Origin: an uncultured Gilliamella sp.
GTDB lineage: Bacteria > Pseudomonadota > Gammaproteobacteria > Enterobacterales > Orbaceae
Assembly: GCA_946480175.1 (NCBI GenBank)
Contig: CAMLIK010000011.1
Coordinates: forward strand, 1 to 47,699
Length of the DNA: 47,699 nt
Direction of reading: 5' to 3'
Below the pieces are notes generated by a model. The model searched no databases. It had not been told where the DNA came from and saw only the letters and a program-made list of their open reading frames with translations. Numbering within the stretch: position 1 is the first letter of the stretch; the number at the start of each line of letters is the position of its first letter. The position numbers were made by a program, and so were the translations under genes. This document shows, piece after piece, positions 9,932 through 19,378 of the stretch.

Positions 9932-9950
9932 ACTTTCTCAATTATTCATA

Positions 9951-9976
9951 AAAATAGCGTATCAATACGCTATTTT
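9951..9976. terminator. Symmetric hairpin, possible bidirectional terminator
   Basis: AAAATAGCGTAT and ATACGCTATTTT form a perfect 12-bp stem with a 2-nt CA spacer. Each arm ends in a run of A or T, so it could act in both directions. It lies 20 nt past the uxuA terminator. Confidence 0.5.
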
Positions 9977-10365
9977 CCTTATTTATATCGTTAAAACGTC
10001 TTTATTATAAATAATTATTTTGAATAACTAATTATTGATATCGGCTACTTAGAATACTTTCAAATCAAATTGAAGAATAAAATTTTAAGATTAATTTACT
10101 CGCCTAAACTAAGGTTCGATTATTTAAGGCTAATTACTAGAGTCAGCATTACAATTGGTAAACCAAATACTACTATTATTTTTAATTTTCTACGCCAATA
10201 TCTAATAAAACTGTGACACATATTACAACATCTAATAGAATTGGTGTCATAAATTTATCAATGTACTTAAATTAAATAGATTAAAACGATGAGCAATTAA
10301 CAAAAAAGATATTTTTAATGTCCTAATCGCATTATTACAAAAAATGCTATTGGTTAATTGTGGCT

Positions 10366-10395
10366 TTGACACTATTTGTATTTAACAGCTATACT
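10366..10395 (+). promoter_or_regulatory. Sigma-70 promoter of the DUF3597 gene
   Basis: TTGACA at 10366-10371 (perfect -35), an 18-nt spacer and TATACT at 10390-10395 (-10). Transcription should begin near 10402, about 65 nt before the ATG. Confidence 0.75.
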
Positions 10396-10466
10396 TAAAG
10401 GGCTATTTTCTACATCTATATCGTTAAGCAGTTTTTAATAAGCAGTTTAAACATAAGGGGTGTAAA

Positions 10467-10928
10467 ATGGGTATCTTAAATAATATTTTTTCTAAAATAT
10501 TTCCAAGCGCACAAGCCGCTGTAGGTCATGCAAAAGACGCAGTGAAAGAGCAAGTTGATAAAATCACTGACACCGTCAAAGATAAAACTTCAAACAATAC
10601 GACTACTAGTGATAGTAATAGTAATACCGATCAAACTCAACAAAACCCATCAGAAAACAAGTCTCCGATATCTGAAGTCGATGTAATGTCAATTTTAGAT
10701 AATTTAGCTAAAAAGTTTCCTGAAAAACTTAATTGGAAGACATCAATTGTTGATTTGTTGAAATTATTAGGTATTGATAATAGTTTAGATGCACGTAAAA
10801 AACTAGCAACTGAACTTAATTATACCGGTAGTACAGACGATACCGCAGCAATGAATACATGGTTAATCAAAGAAGTAATGAAGAAAATTGCTGAAAAAGG
10901 CGGTAACGTTTCTCACTTATTTTCTTAA
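10467..10928 (+). CDS. DUF3597 family protein
   Basis: 153 residues. The N-terminal 40 resemble an amphipathic helix with alternating Ala, Lys and Asp. A Ser/Thr/Asn/Gln-rich linker (about 41-68) joins it to a C-terminal globular part (about 70-150) that matches DUF3597: SILDNLAKKFPEKLNWKTS, SIVDLLKLLGIDNSLDARK, LNYTGSTDDTAAMNTWL and KEVMKKIAEKGG. The domain is widespread in proteobacteria; I know of no established biochemical role, although the fold is LysM-adjacent in some proteins. The gene stands alone with its own strong promoter and terminator, and its SD is AGGGG about 6 nt before the ATG. Possible stress or envelope association is only a guess. Confidence 0.82.
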   Translation: MGILNNIFSKIFPSAQAAVGHAKDAVKEQVDKITDTVKDKTSNNTTTSDSNSNTDQTQQNPSENKSPISEVDVMSILDNLAKKFPEKLNWKTSIVDLLKLLGIDNSLDARKKLATELNYTGSTDDTAAMNTWLIKEVMKKIAEKGGNVSHLFS

Positions 10929-10952
10929 TCTGAAATGGATACGTGATTTGTC

Positions 10953-10980
10953 ATCCACCTGTTCATCAGGTGGATTTTTT
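10953..10980 (+). terminator. Intrinsic terminator of the DUF3597 gene
   Basis: ATCCACCTG and CAGGTGGAT form a 9-bp stem with loop TTCAT, followed by TTTTT. Confidence 0.93.
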
Positions 10981-11019
10981 ATATTCAGTTTATTATGCAG
11001 CAGGTTATTCTTAGCAAAG

Positions 11020-11604
11020 TTAAGCTTTAAATGAATGTAAACGATTCATGGCACTTTCTATGCCATCTGTTAATAGAATATCCGTGCAATATACTGACTC
11101 GTCAATAGCTTTATCAATTAACTCTTGTTCAGGTTTGGATGGTTTATTTAAAACGTAACCGACTACCTTATTTTTATCGCCTGGGTGTCCAATACCAATT
11201 CTCAATCGGTAAAAATTCAAATTATTTCCGAGTTTACTGGCGATATCTTTTAATCCATTATGACCACCATGGCTACCGCCAAATTTTAATTTAGCAATCC
11301 CCGGATTAAGATCTAATTCATCATGGGCAACTAATATTTCATCATGCTGAATTTGATAAAAAGACGCCATTGCTTGAACAGCTTTACCACTCAAATTCAT
11401 AAAGGTAGTTGGTACTAACAAACGAACATCATGACCATTAATATTAATTCGTGAACTGTATCCAAAAAACTTAGGATCGTTTTTTAGTGGCTGATTATAA
11501 CGTTCAGCAAGAAGATCCACATACCAAGCACCCGCATTATGGCGAGTTGCAGCATATTCATTACCGGGATTTGCTAAACCTACAATAAGTTTGATTGTTG
11601 TCAT
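11020..11604 (-). CDS. pth: Pth, peptidyl-tRNA hydrolase
   Basis: 194 residues, the same length as E. coli Pth. It cleaves the ester bond of peptidyl-tRNAs that drop off ribosomes. The start [20 protein letters not shown] carries the catalytic His (about 22) in [43 protein letters not shown] and [12 protein letters not shown] are the diagnostic blocks with Asn, Asp and His active-site residues. It lies downstream of prs on the minus strand but is separated from it by a terminator. Confidence 0.97.
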   Translation of the reverse strand: MTTIKLIVGLANPGNEYAATRHNAGAWYVDLLAERYNQPLKNDPKFFGYSSRININGHDVRLLVPTTFMNLSGKAVQAMASFYQIQHDEILVAHDELDLNPGIAKLKFGGSHGGHNGLKDIASKLGNNLNFYRLRIGIGHPGDKNKVVGYVLNKPSKPEQELIDKAIDESVYCTDILLTDGIESAMNRLHSFKA

Positions 11605-11635
11605 AATAATAGTTTAATCATTAATTACGATTAGT

Positions 11636-11655
11636 AAAAAGCCCCTATAAGGGGC
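11636..11655 (-). terminator. Intrinsic terminator of prs
   Basis: GCCCCT and AGGGGC form a stem with a 3-nt loop (11641-11655). On the minus strand it is followed by TTTTT (11640-11636). It separates prs from pth. Confidence 0.88.
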
Positions 11656-11678
11656 GTTTATCTAATTGAGACGACAGG

Positions 11679-12626
11679 TTATTGATGGAACATTGCTGAA
11701 ATTGATTCTTCGTTACTAATACGTCGAATTGCTTCAGCAAGCATACCTGATAATGTAAGTTGACGCACATTTTTCAATGCTTTAACTTCCGCCGTTAATG
11801 GAATAGTGTCACAAACTACAATTTCATCAATAGCAGAATCTTTAATATTACTTACAGCTTTTCCTGAGAAAATTGGATGAGTTGCATAAGCGAAGACACG
11901 TTTTGCACCGCGAGCTTTTAATGCATCAGCCGCTTTACAAAGTGTTCCCGCAGTATCGATCATATCATCAACTAAAATACAATCTCTATCAGCAACATCA
12001 CCGATAATATTCATCACTTCTGCTTCATTAGCACGTTGACGACGTTTATCGATTATCGCCATGTCTGTATCATTTAAAAGTTTAGCTATCGCGCGCGCAC
12101 GAACAACACCACCAATATCCGGAGATACCACAATTGGGCGTTCAAAATCACGTTGTAACATGTCTTCTAAAATTACAGGACTACCAAATACATTATCAAC
12201 TGGTACATCAAAAAAGCCTTGAATCTGTTCAGCATGAAGATCAACAGTTAAAACCCTATCAACGCCAACCGTTGATAAAAAGTCTGCAACAACTTTAGCC
12301 GTGATAGGAACCCGCGCTGAACGCACACGGCGATCTTGCCTTGCATAACCAAAATAAGGAATAACAGCAGTAATACGACCAGCAGATGCTCGACGCATTG
12401 CATCAATCATTACTAATAATTCCATTAAATTGTCATTTGTAGGCGCACAAGTTGATTGGATAATAAAAACATCTTCACCACGGACATTTTCATTAATTTG
12501 GACATTGACTTCACCATCACTAAAACGGCTAACAATAATATCACCAAGAGAAGTATAAAGACGATTAGCTATACGTTTTGCTAGTTCGGGTGTGGCGTTA
12601 CCAGCAAAAAGCTTCATATCAGGCAC
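11679..12626 (-). CDS. prs: Prs, ribose-phosphate pyrophosphokinase
   Basis: 315 residues, identical in length to the E. coli enzyme. It makes PRPP from ribose 5-phosphate and ATP for nucleotide, His, Trp and NAD synthesis. Visible blocks are [13 protein letters not shown], the flexible-loop [35 protein letters not shown], the [14 protein letters not shown] region and the PRPP-binding loop [19 protein letters not shown]. It is divergent from trmB, with about 260 nt of AT-rich sequence between them, and has its own terminator. In the family it is inhibited allosterically by ADP. Confidence 0.97.
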   Translation of the reverse strand: MPDMKLFAGNATPELAKRIANRLYTSLGDIIVSRFSDGEVNVQINENVRGEDVFIIQSTCAPTNDNLMELLVMIDAMRRASAGRITAVIPYFGYARQDRRVRSARVPITAKVVADFLSTVGVDRVLTVDLHAEQIQGFFDVPVDNVFGSPVILEDMLQRDFERPIVVSPDIGGVVRARAIAKLLNDTDMAIIDKRRQRANEAEVMNIIGDVADRDCILVDDMIDTAGTLCKAADALKARGAKRVFAYATHPIFSGKAVSNIKDSAIDEIVVCDTIPLTAEVKALKNVRQLTLSGMLAEAIRRISNEESISAMFHQ

Positions 12627-12886
12627 GAGAAATCCTCAAGCATGTAATCATGATTACAAAAAACGTAATCGGTTAAATCGGAGCAATAATTATATAATCA
12701 TTTACAGATCATCCTCAACCACATTATAAAAAATTATCACAAATATTTTATATCTATCACAATAATATATAGAAAAATAAGTTAATAAGATGTTTTTTGA
12801 AGTGGATAAAAAATCGGTTAAACTACTGTACAACAAAGATGGACTACTATCTTGATAAACTATTTAACTTTAACAGCAGATACGCA

Positions 12887-13588
12887 ATGAGTGAACAATT
12901 AAAAACCAATAATCAAAAGACTGAATCTAAACGAACAATACGCAGTTTTGTATTGAGACAAGGCCGCCTAACTAAAGGGCAACAACAGGCTTTGACTCAT
13001 TTATGGCCTATATATGGCATTGAATATAATGCAAATTCGCCAATTACTTTTGAACATAATAAATCAGTAGTTTTAGAAATCGGTTTTGGTATGGGCGCTT
13101 CATTAATTGAAATGGCCAAATCCGCTCCAGACAAGAATTTTATAGGTATTGAAGTCCATCGACCTGGTGTTGGCGCTTGTTTAATGGCAATCGACGAAAA
13201 TCAATTAACCAATTTACACCTCATGTGTCATGATGCTATTGAAGTGTTAGAAAACATGATACCTAATGAATCATTAAATAAAGTACAAATTTTTTTCCCG
13301 GATCCTTGGCATAAAGCACGGCATAATAAACGCCGAATTATTCAGCCTGAGTTTGTTAAATTAATTTATAAAAAATTAAAAGCTAATGGTATTTTACATT
13401 TAGCGACTGACTGGCAACACTATGCAGAGCATATGCTAGAAGTTTTGAGTCAAGCTGATGGATTTACAAATTTATCCACCACTAATGATTATATTCCAAA
13501 ACCTGATGACAGACCTATTACCAAATTTGAAAAACGTGGTCAAAATTTAGGTCATGGTGTTTGGGATTTACAATTTATAAAAAAATAG
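12887..13588 (+). CDS. trmB: TrmB, tRNA (guanine-N7)-methyltransferase
   Basis: 233 residues from the chosen ATG (E. coli 239). It methylates G46 in the variable loop of tRNAs using SAM. Class I methyltransferase motifs: [16 protein letters not shown] (SAM loop), [26 protein letters not shown], and the diagnostic [16 protein letters not shown]. An upstream in-frame TTG at 12797 would add 30 residues with no family match, so the ATG at 12887 is preferred; it aligns with the known N-terminus just before [14 protein letters not shown]. nfsA follows after 18 nt, so trmB, nfsA and the phosphatase are probably cotranscribed. Confidence 0.95.
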   Translation: MSEQLKTNNQKTESKRTIRSFVLRQGRLTKGQQQALTHLWPIYGIEYNANSPITFEHNKSVVLEIGFGMGASLIEMAKSAPDKNFIGIEVHRPGVGACLMAIDENQLTNLHLMCHDAIEVLENMIPNESLNKVQIFFPDPWHKARHNKRRIIQPEFVKLIYKKLKANGILHLATDWQHYAEHMLEVLSQADGFTNLSTTNDYIPKPDDRPITKFEKRGQNLGHGVWDLQFIKK

Positions 13589-13606
13589 TGGTATTAAGGA
13601 GCCATT

Positions 13607-14332
13607 ATGCAAAATAAAACAATTGATATAATTTGTCATCGTCGTTCAATTCGGTCTTACCTATCAATGGCATTAACTATAGAGCAGATAGAATCACTTG
13701 TACAAGCGGCACAATCGGCTCCAAGTTCCAATTTCCTACAATGCGCGACAATAATTAGAATTACTGATAGCGAGAATCGCTCAAAACTAGCAGATTATTC
13801 AGGAGATCAAAATTATATAAATCAAGCTCCTGAATTTTGGGTGTTCTGTGCCGATTTTAATCGGCATTTTCAAATTGATCCAACTATTCCTCTTGAAAAA
13901 GCAGAACAGCTGTTAGTGGGTTGCATTGATACGGCGCTTATGGCACAAAATACCGTTATTGCGGCGGAGTCATTAGGTTTAGGCACGGTTTATATTGGCG
14001 GATTACGCAACAATATTGAGAAAGTAACACAATTACTTGCCTTACCTAAATATGTTCTTCCGCTTTTTGGGCTTTGTATTGGTTATCCTGACCAAAATCC
14101 AGATATAAAACCAAGATTACCAAAAGAATTAGTTTTTTTTGAAAATCACTATCAACCAATCAATCATCAGTTATTAGCGCAATATGATACTCAAATGCGT
14201 GAATACTATCGTCATCGACAAACAAATCAAAAAACGAGTGGTTGGAGTGATAAAATTGCAGAAACAATTATCAAAGGGCAACGAGATTTCATTTTAAATT
14301 ATTTGCATAAACAAGGATGGGTAACTAAATGA
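13607..14332 (+). CDS. nfsA: NfsA, NADPH-dependent oxygen-insensitive nitroreductase
   Basis: 241 residues (E. coli 240). An FMN-containing homodimer that reduces nitroaromatics, quinones and flavins. The FMN-binding HRRSIRSY is at residues 12-19. SAPSSNFLQC, EFWVFCADFNRHFQI, AQNTVIAAESLGLGTVYIGGLRNN and LPLFGLCIGYPDQNPDIKPRLP are highly conserved NfsA blocks, and the C-terminal LHKQGWVTK matches. AAGGAG precedes the ATG. The last four bases overlap the start of the phosphatase gene (ATGA), so the two are translationally coupled. The frequent E. coli partner rimK is absent here. Confidence 0.94.
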   Translation: MQNKTIDIICHRRSIRSYLSMALTIEQIESLVQAAQSAPSSNFLQCATIIRITDSENRSKLADYSGDQNYINQAPEFWVFCADFNRHFQIDPTIPLEKAEQLLVGCIDTALMAQNTVIAAESLGLGTVYIGGLRNNIEKVTQLLALPKYVLPLFGLCIGYPDQNPDIKPRLPKELVFFENHYQPINHQLLAQYDTQMREYYRHRQTNQKTSGWSDKIAETIIKGQRDFILNYLHKQGWVTK

Positions 14333-15489
14333 ACAACAATCAATACCAATTAGACAAAGTCGTTATATTAAGCCGTCACGGTATTCGTACGCCGTTAGAA
14401 AATACGATAGCATTTTTAGAAAAATCCAGCCCTTTTAAATGGCCAAGTTGGGATCATGCCTATGGTTATTTAACAACAAGAGGAGGGGTTTTAGAAACGT
14501 TCTTTGGACATTATCTATCACAATGGCTCGAACAAAGAAATATTAGACTCTTACCCGAGAACCCTGATATATATGTTTATGCAAATAGCCTTCAAAGAAC
14601 AGTCGCCACCGCCCAGTTCTTAGTTAGTGGTGCTTACGCTGGTTATGATATTCCAATACATCACAAATATACCATTGAAAAAATGGATCCTATTTTTGAT
14701 CCAAGTGTTCAAGACGACTCATCGGAAATTAAACAAAAGGTATTAAAAGAAATTGATGAAGCTGACAAAGCAAGTGCTATTTTCAAAAATTTAGCACCAG
14801 CTTATAAAATAGTATCAGATATATTAGACTATCGACACTCACAATTATATTGCGAACTTAAATGTGACTTTGCTAATATCCCGTATGAACTTCATTTTGT
14901 AAAAAACGAAGAGCCTGAATTAAGAGGTCCCCTAGCAATCGGTATTTGTGCCGTTGATGCTTTTTTATTACAGTATTATTCTGCATTTCCAAAAGAACAA
15001 ATCGCTTGGGGAAGGATAACTAGCCAAGAACAATGGCAACAAATAATACAAATTCGTAACCACTATATTGATTTAGTATTCCATACTAAAACGATTGCTC
15101 GGCATAATAGTAAATTATTAATCAATAAGATAGATAATTTATTACACAACAAACCTCACAAAGTCAATCTACTGGTTGGTCATGACAGTACCATTGCCTC
15201 ATTACTTGGTGCTTTGGATTTTGCTCAGTATCAGCTTCCTAACCAATTTGAAAATACTCCAATTGGCGGAATGGTTATCTTTCAACGTTACCGCCATACA
15301 TCATCAGGTGAGTACTTCTTTAAAGCTGAATACATCTATCAAAGTTTTGAACAGTTATATACTGGTGAAGCGATTGATATGAATAATCCACCACAGCATT
15401 ATCAACTTGAGTTGTTAAATGCAATGCAAAACAGTGATGGTTTTTACTCATGGCAAGATTTTGAAAAACGCCTAAAAGCATTTCAATAA
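14329..15489 (+). CDS. Agp-like histidine acid phosphatase lacking a signal peptide
   Basis: 386 residues, strongly similar to E. coli glucose-1-phosphatase Agp (413) over almost the whole length. Motifs are SRHGIRTPL (catalytic RHGxRxP, His about 17), YANSLQRTVATAQFL, KMDPIFDP and LLVGHDSTIASLLGALDF (HD proton donor). E. coli Agp is periplasmic with a cleaved signal peptide and several disulfides. Here the frame begins only about 8 residues before the catalytic strand, overlaps nfsA by ATGA, and has three cysteines in all. A cytoplasmic location is therefore inferred. A sugar phosphate such as glucose 1-phosphate is the likeliest substrate. Its position upstream of the galactose operon is suggestive only. 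Confidence 0.85.
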   Translation: MNNNQYQLDKVVILSRHGIRTPLENTIAFLEKSSPFKWPSWDHAYGYLTTRGGVLETFFGHYLSQWLEQRNIRLLPENPDIYVYANSLQRTVATAQFLVSGAYAGYDIPIHHKYTIEKMDPIFDPSVQDDSSEIKQKVLKEIDEADKASAIFKNLAPAYKIVSDILDYRHSQLYCELKCDFANIPYELHFVKNEEPELRGPLAIGICAVDAFLLQYYSAFPKEQIAWGRITSQEQWQQIIQIRNHYIDLVFHTKTIARHNSKLLINKIDNLLHNKPHKVNLLVGHDSTIASLLGALDFAQYQLPNQFENTPIGGMVIFQRYRHTSSGEYFFKAEYIYQSFEQLYTGEAIDMNNPPQHYQLELLNAMQNSDGFYSWQDFEKRLKAFQ

Positions 15490-15503
15490 CTATTAATGTT
15501 AAT

Positions 15504-15548
15504 TAGATTGTCTATATGATTATAAATTTAAAATCAATAGACAATCTA
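15504..15548 (+). terminator. Large hairpin downstream of the Agp-like gene
   Basis: TAGATTGTCTAT and ATAGACAATCTA form a perfect 12-bp stem. The 21-nt interior is itself partly self-complementary (TGATT...AATCA). It starts 15 nt after the stop codon. No U-run follows, so termination efficiency is uncertain. Confidence 0.5.
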
Positions 15549-15612
15549 GAGGTAACTAATGCCCTCGGTATAATTTCACCATACCCGTTTATTTAATCTA
15601 ACCATCGATAAA

Positions 15613-15626
15613 TGTAATCGATACCA
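15613..15626. promoter_or_regulatory. GalR-type operator O1
   Basis: TGTAATCGATACCA shares the TGTAA-N-CGAT core with the E. coli gal operator (GTGTAAACGATTCCAC). It lies 179 nt upstream of O2, a distance compatible with looping by a GalR/LacI-family tetramer. Confidence 0.6.
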
Positions 15627-15791
15627 TAAAATTAATAATCCATCTTTTAAATCCTCAACCATTAGACAAATTCATTAATTAACAATCTATTTTAATAGAT
15701 TATTAAATACTATTTTTGTTAGGTGTGTATTGAGTTTTAATATTTTCGATTCAATCGTTGTTTAACTTATTCAAAATAAATTCACAAAAAA

Positions 15792-15805
15792 TGTAATCGA
15801 TTTCA
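15792..15805. promoter_or_regulatory. GalR-type operator O2
   Basis: TGTAATCGATTTCA, a near copy of O1, lies just upstream of the CRP-like site at 15811. Confidence 0.65.
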
Positions 15806-15810
15806 TAAAA

Positions 15811-15826
15811 TGTTAACTAGATCACT
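15811..15826 (+). promoter_or_regulatory. CRP-like site, class II position
   Basis: TGTTAACTAGATCACT matches TGTGA-N6-TCACA at 8 of 10 positions. Its centre (15818.5) is about 41.5 nt before the start expected from the -10 element at 15848, the classical class II spacing. Confidence 0.6.
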
Positions 15827-15847
15827 TTTTTGGGATTTTTTTAATGC

Positions 15848-15853
15848 TATTAT
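15848..15853 (+). promoter_or_regulatory. -10 element of the lacY-gal promoter
   Basis: TATTAT with no good -35, as expected for a CRP class II promoter. The start should be near 15860, giving a leader of about 85 nt that contains operator O3. Confidence 0.55.
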
Positions 15854-15887
15854 CCTCAGCAATTTATAGCTTTTTGTTTATTTAGAA

Positions 15888-15901
15888 TGTAAACGATTTC
15901 T
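15888..15901. promoter_or_regulatory. GalR-type operator O3
   Basis: TGTAAACGATTTCT, the copy closest to the E. coli external gal operator, lies downstream of the inferred transcription start and 45 nt before the lacY ATG. Confidence 0.68.
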
Positions 15902-15945
15902 AAATGATTTGGTAATCATTAAAAGCTTAGCAAAGGAAGTTCACT

Positions 15946-17205
15946 ATGAATCAGAAAATTAAGTCTGCAATGCATAATAAAAATTATTGGGTATTTAGCC
16001 TCTACTTTTTTCTTTATTTCTTTATTATGGGGGCTTATTTCCCATTTTTCCCTGTATGGTTAAAAATGATTGGCTTGGATCAAGCAGATACTGGATATGT
16101 TTTTTCTTTTATCTCTTTATTTGCATTATTCTTCCAACCTTTATTTGGACTAATATCCGATAAATTAGGTTTAAGAAAACACCTTCTTTGGATTATCACT
16201 TTTCTTTTAGTGTTATTTGGACCATTTTTTATTTTTGTATTAGGTCCTTTGCTTAAATTAAATATTACGCTAGGTGCTACTGCTGGTGGCTTATATCTTG
16301 GTATGGTATTTAGTGGCGGTGCACCGGCAATTGAAGCATTGGTTGAAAAAATCAGTAGACGAAGTGGTTTTGAATTCGGCCGCTGCCGTATGTTTGGTTG
16401 TTTTGGCTGGGCAATTTGTGCTTCTTTTGTTGGGATCATGATTTCCAAAAATGTTAATGCCGTTTATTGGTTATGTTCGGGATTTGCTTTAATTTTGTTA
16501 CTTTTAGTTAAAATAGCTGATCCTGCCAAAACACCAACCACAGATGTTGTTGAACAAATGGGTTTAAATAAACCTGAATCTTTCAATTTAAAGTTGGCAG
16601 TTGATTTACTGAAAATGCCCAAGATTTGGTTTTTTATGCTTTACATTATTGGGGTTGCGTGTACTTATGAAGTATTTGACCAACAATTTGCTAATTTCTT
16701 TACTTCATTCTTCTCCAGTGAACAAGTAGGTCGTGAAGCATTTGGTTATGTCACCACATTAGGTGAATTTTTAAATGCTACTGTGATGTTTTTTGCTCCG
16801 GTTATCGTGATGAAAATTGGTAGTAAAAATACCTTATTGGTCGCTGGGGCGATCATGTCAATTCGTATAACAGGTTCTGCTTTCGCAAGTACAGCTGTCG
16901 AAGTGGTTATTTTAAAAACACTGCATATGTTTGAAGCTCCACTATTGCTTGTTGGTGCATTTAAATACATTACCAAACATTTTCCGATTCGTTTTTCTGC
17001 AACGGTATATTTAATTGCGTTCTGTTTCGCAAAACAACTATCTATTATGTTTATGTCCACCTTTGCAGGGCAAATGTATGTTAAAATTGGGTTTGAGGGA
17101 GCTTATTTGGTGCTTGGCTTAATCGCATTTAGCTTTACACTAATCTCTTCTTTCACGCTATCAGGTCGCGGACCCTGGGATCTATTTAAACATAAAAAAA
17201 ATTGA
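15946..17205 (+). CDS. lacY: LacY-type galactoside:proton symporter
   Basis: 419 residues (E. coli LacY 417), 12 membrane segments. Nearly every residue shown essential in LacY can be placed: the helix IV Glu in [13 protein letters not shown], the helix V Arg in [14 protein letters not shown] with the sugar-stacking Trp, Glu in [16 protein letters not shown], Arg in [11 protein letters not shown], and Lys, His and Glu in [11 protein letters not shown]. The Asp237-Lys358 pair is Glu/Lys here (CTYEVFDQ). It should import lactose, melibiose or other galactosides. No beta- or alpha-galactosidase lies in the window. It heads lacY-galE-galT-galK-galM behind GalR-type operators. AAAGGAAG precedes the ATG. 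Confidence 0.92.
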   Translation: MNQKIKSAMHNKNYWVFSLYFFLYFFIMGAYFPFFPVWLKMIGLDQADTGYVFSFISLFALFFQPLFGLISDKLGLRKHLLWIITFLLVLFGPFFIFVLGPLLKLNITLGATAGGLYLGMVFSGGAPAIEALVEKISRRSGFEFGRCRMFGCFGWAICASFVGIMISKNVNAVYWLCSGFALILLLLVKIADPAKTPTTDVVEQMGLNKPESFNLKLAVDLLKMPKIWFFMLYIIGVACTYEVFDQQFANFFTSFFSSEQVGREAFGYVTTLGEFLNATVMFFAPVIVMKIGSKNTLLVAGAIMSIRITGSAFASTAVEVVILKTLHMFEAPLLLVGAFKYITKHFPIRFSATVYLIAFCFAKQLSIMFMSTFAGQMYVKIGFEGAYLVLGLIAFSFTLISSFTLSGRGPWDLFKHKKN

Positions 17206-17261
17206 AGAATCTGAAAATTAATTTAAATTCTCTTAACATAAAATTAGATTAAGGTATTAAG

Positions 17262-18278
17262 ATGAAAATATTAGTAACAGGTGGTTGTGGATATATAGGT
17301 AGTCATACTTGTGTTCAATTAATTCTTGCCGGATATACACCAATTATCATTGATAATTTATTTAATAGTAAAGCCTCGGTATTAGAAAGAATAAAAACCA
17401 TCACTGGGCAATCCGTCGATTTTTATCATGGTGATGTTTGTGATGCAAAAATACTAGCAAGAATTTTTAAAGAGCATGATATCGAAGCCGTTATCCACTT
17501 TGCTGGCTTAAAAGCTGTTGGTGAATCAGTCTATAAACCTCTTGAATATTATGAAAATAACGTCTATGGCAGTATTGTTTTAATGAAAGCAATGCGTGAT
17601 GCAGGCGTTAAACAGTTGGTATTTAGTTCATCTGCGACGGTATACGGTGAATTAGCACCTGTTCCGTACGTCGAAACCTTACCACAGGGTTTACCCTCTA
17701 GCCCGTACGGTAAAAGTAAACTCATGGTTGAACAATGTATAATGGATTTAGCTGTTGCTGAGCCTGATTGGTCCTTAACTTTATTACGATATTTTAATCC
17801 TGTCGGTGCTCATCCTAGTGGTTTGATGGGAGAAGATCCGCTTGGCGTACCTAATAATCTTATGCCATTTATTACTCAAGTTGCCGTAGGTAAGCGAGAG
17901 TCATTATCAGTGTTTGGTAATGATTATCCAACTGTTGATGGGACCTGCGTGCGTGACTTTATTCATGTTGTTGATTTAGCAGATGGTCATATTGCAGCAC
18001 TTAAAGCTGACCAAAATAAAGCTGGAGTTCATATCTACAATTTAGGTTCTGGTGTAGGCTTCAGTGTTTTGCAAGTGATTAAGGCCTTTGAAAAGGCATC
18101 CGGTAAACCCCTTAATTGGCATTTCGCACCAAGGCGTGCTGGCGACTTACCTGCGTTTTGGGCTGACGCAAAGAAAGCTGAACAACAGTTAGGCTGGAAA
18201 ACCAAATTAACCCTTGATGATATGGTGAAAGATTCGTGGAATTGGCAATCTAAGAATCCTCAAGGTTATCCAGATTAA
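17262..18278 (+). CDS. galE: GalE, UDP-glucose 4-epimerase
   Basis: 338 residues, exactly the E. coli length. Short-chain dehydrogenase fold: NAD-binding GGCGYIGSHT (residues 7-16), FAGLKAVGESV, SSSATVYGE with the catalytic Ser/Thr, and SPYGKSKLMVEQ with the catalytic Tyr-x3-Lys (about 149-153). LLRYFNPVGAHPSGLMGEDP and the C-terminal AGDLPAFWADAKKAEQQLGW bind the UDP-sugar. It interconverts UDP-galactose and UDP-glucose for the Leloir pathway and for surface glycan synthesis. It follows lacY after 56 nt with no terminator. Confidence 0.97.
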   Translation: MKILVTGGCGYIGSHTCVQLILAGYTPIIIDNLFNSKASVLERIKTITGQSVDFYHGDVCDAKILARIFKEHDIEAVIHFAGLKAVGESVYKPLEYYENNVYGSIVLMKAMRDAGVKQLVFSSSATVYGELAPVPYVETLPQGLPSSPYGKSKLMVEQCIMDLAVAEPDWSLTLLRYFNPVGAHPSGLMGEDPLGVPNNLMPFITQVAVGKRESLSVFGNDYPTVDGTCVRDFIHVVDLADGHIAALKADQNKAGVHIYNLGSGVGFSVLQVIKAFEKASGKPLNWHFAPRRAGDLPAFWADAKKAEQQLGWKTKLTLDDMVKDSWNWQSKNPQGYPD

Positions 18279-18328
18279 GGTAGTATGTACATTACAATAG
18301 CAGCAAATTCATAATTAGAGAGGCAAAA

Positions 18329-19378
18329 ATGGATATTTTTAACCCAGTTAACCATCCTCATCGCCGATATAACCCATTGACCGATCAATGGGTATTAGTT
18401 TCGCCTCATCGAGCAAAACGTCCTTGGCAAGGTCAACAAGAGACCTTAAATGAAGAACAAAAACCCCATTATGACCCTAATTGTTATTTATGTCCGAACA
18501 ATAAACGAGTCACCGGTGATATAAATCCTAACTATACGGGAACATATGTCTTCACAAATGATTTTGCTGCATTAATGAAAGATACACCTAACTCACCCAA
18601 TAGTAACGATCCACTATTTCAAATTCAAAGTGCTAAAGGCACAAGTCGAGTTATCTGCTTTTCACCTGATCACAGTAACACCCTGCCAGAACTAGAACTA
18701 ACAGCAATCGAAAATGTAATAAAAACGTGGATCACTCAACAAAAAGAGTTAGGAAAACACTATCCTTGGGTACAAATATTTGAAAATAAAGGTTCAGCTA
18801 TGGGCTGTTCAAACCCGCATCCACATGGGCAAGTTTGGGCAAATAGTTTTGTCCCTAATGAAATTGTGCGAGAAGATCGCAACATGCGCAACTATTTTCA
18901 AAAATATGGAAGAAATTTATTAGTTGATTATGTAGAAAAAGAGTTAATTAACCAAGAACGCATCGTGGTTGAAACAGAACATTGGCTAGTTGTTGTGCCT
19001 TTTTGGGCTGTATGGCCATTTGAAACACTGCTATTACCTAAAAAACATATCGCTAGATTAACAACGCTAAGCCAACCTGAGCAAAAGGATTTAGCCATTG
19101 CATTAAAAAGATTAACCTGTCGCTATGATAATTTGTTTAATTGCGCTTTTCCTTATTCTATGGGATGGCATGGCGCACCGTTTGTGGATGGTAATACTAA
19201 TTATTGGCAAGTACATGCCCATTTTTACCCGCCACTATTGCGTTCAGCTACTGTCAAAAAATTTATGGTTGGTTATGAAATGTTGGCTGAAGTACAACGG
19301 GACTTAACGCCAGAACAAGCAGCCGAAAGGCTGCGCAACGTTAGTGATGTGCATTATAAAGATGAAAAGGACAAATAA
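18329..19378 (+). CDS. galT: GalT, galactose-1-phosphate uridylyltransferase
   Basis: 349 residues (E. coli 348). It exchanges UMP between UDP-glucose and galactose 1-phosphate. [20 protein letters not shown] opens the protein; CYLCPNN carries the structural zinc cysteines; the nucleophilic His is the second of NPHPHGQVW (about residue 166); [11 protein letters not shown] holds the C-terminal His ligands. AGAGAGG lies upstream of the ATG. The stop codon is directly followed by the galK ATG, so the two are tightly coupled. Confidence 0.97.
   Translation: MDIFNPVNHPHRRYNPLTDQWVLVSPHRAKRPWQGQQETLNEEQKPHYDPNCYLCPNNKRVTGDINPNYTGTYVFTNDFAALMKDTPNSPNSNDPLFQIQSAKGTSRVICFSPDHSNTLPELELTAIENVIKTWITQQKELGKHYPWVQIFENKGSAMGCSNPHPHGQVWANSFVPNEIVREDRNMRNYFQKYGRNLLVDYVEKELINQERIVVETEHWLVVVPFWAVWPFETLLLPKKHIARLTTLSQPEQKDLAIALKRLTCRYDNLFNCAFPYSMGWHGAPFVDGNTNYWQVHAHFYPPLLRSATVKKFMVGYEMLAEVQRDLTPEQAAERLRNVSDVHYKDEKDK

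Larger units (their letters stand above)
9888..10466. other. 579-nt intergenic region without a recognisable gene
   Basis: It contains the uxuA terminator, a second symmetric hairpin (9951-9976) and a sigma-70 promoter near its right end. The roughly 390 nt in the middle are AT-rich, with stops in all frames and no RNA gene that I can recognise. Confidence 0.6.
15490..15945. other. 456-nt regulatory region upstream of lacY-galETKM
   Basis: It holds a large inverted repeat after the phosphatase gene, three GalR-type operators, a CRP-like site and a matching -10 element, each listed separately. No open frame or RNA gene is evident. Confidence 0.75.

Noticed and set aside
10112-10121. GGTTCGAT resembling a tRNA T-loop
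   Set aside because: No acceptor, D or anticodon stems can be built around it.
12797-12886. Upstream TTG start that would extend TrmB by 30 residues
   Set aside because: The extension has no family match and the ATG at 12887 aligns with the known N-terminus.
16080-17060. Open frames on the minus strand inside lacY
   Set aside because: They mirror a strongly conserved gene on the plus strand and show no protein family.
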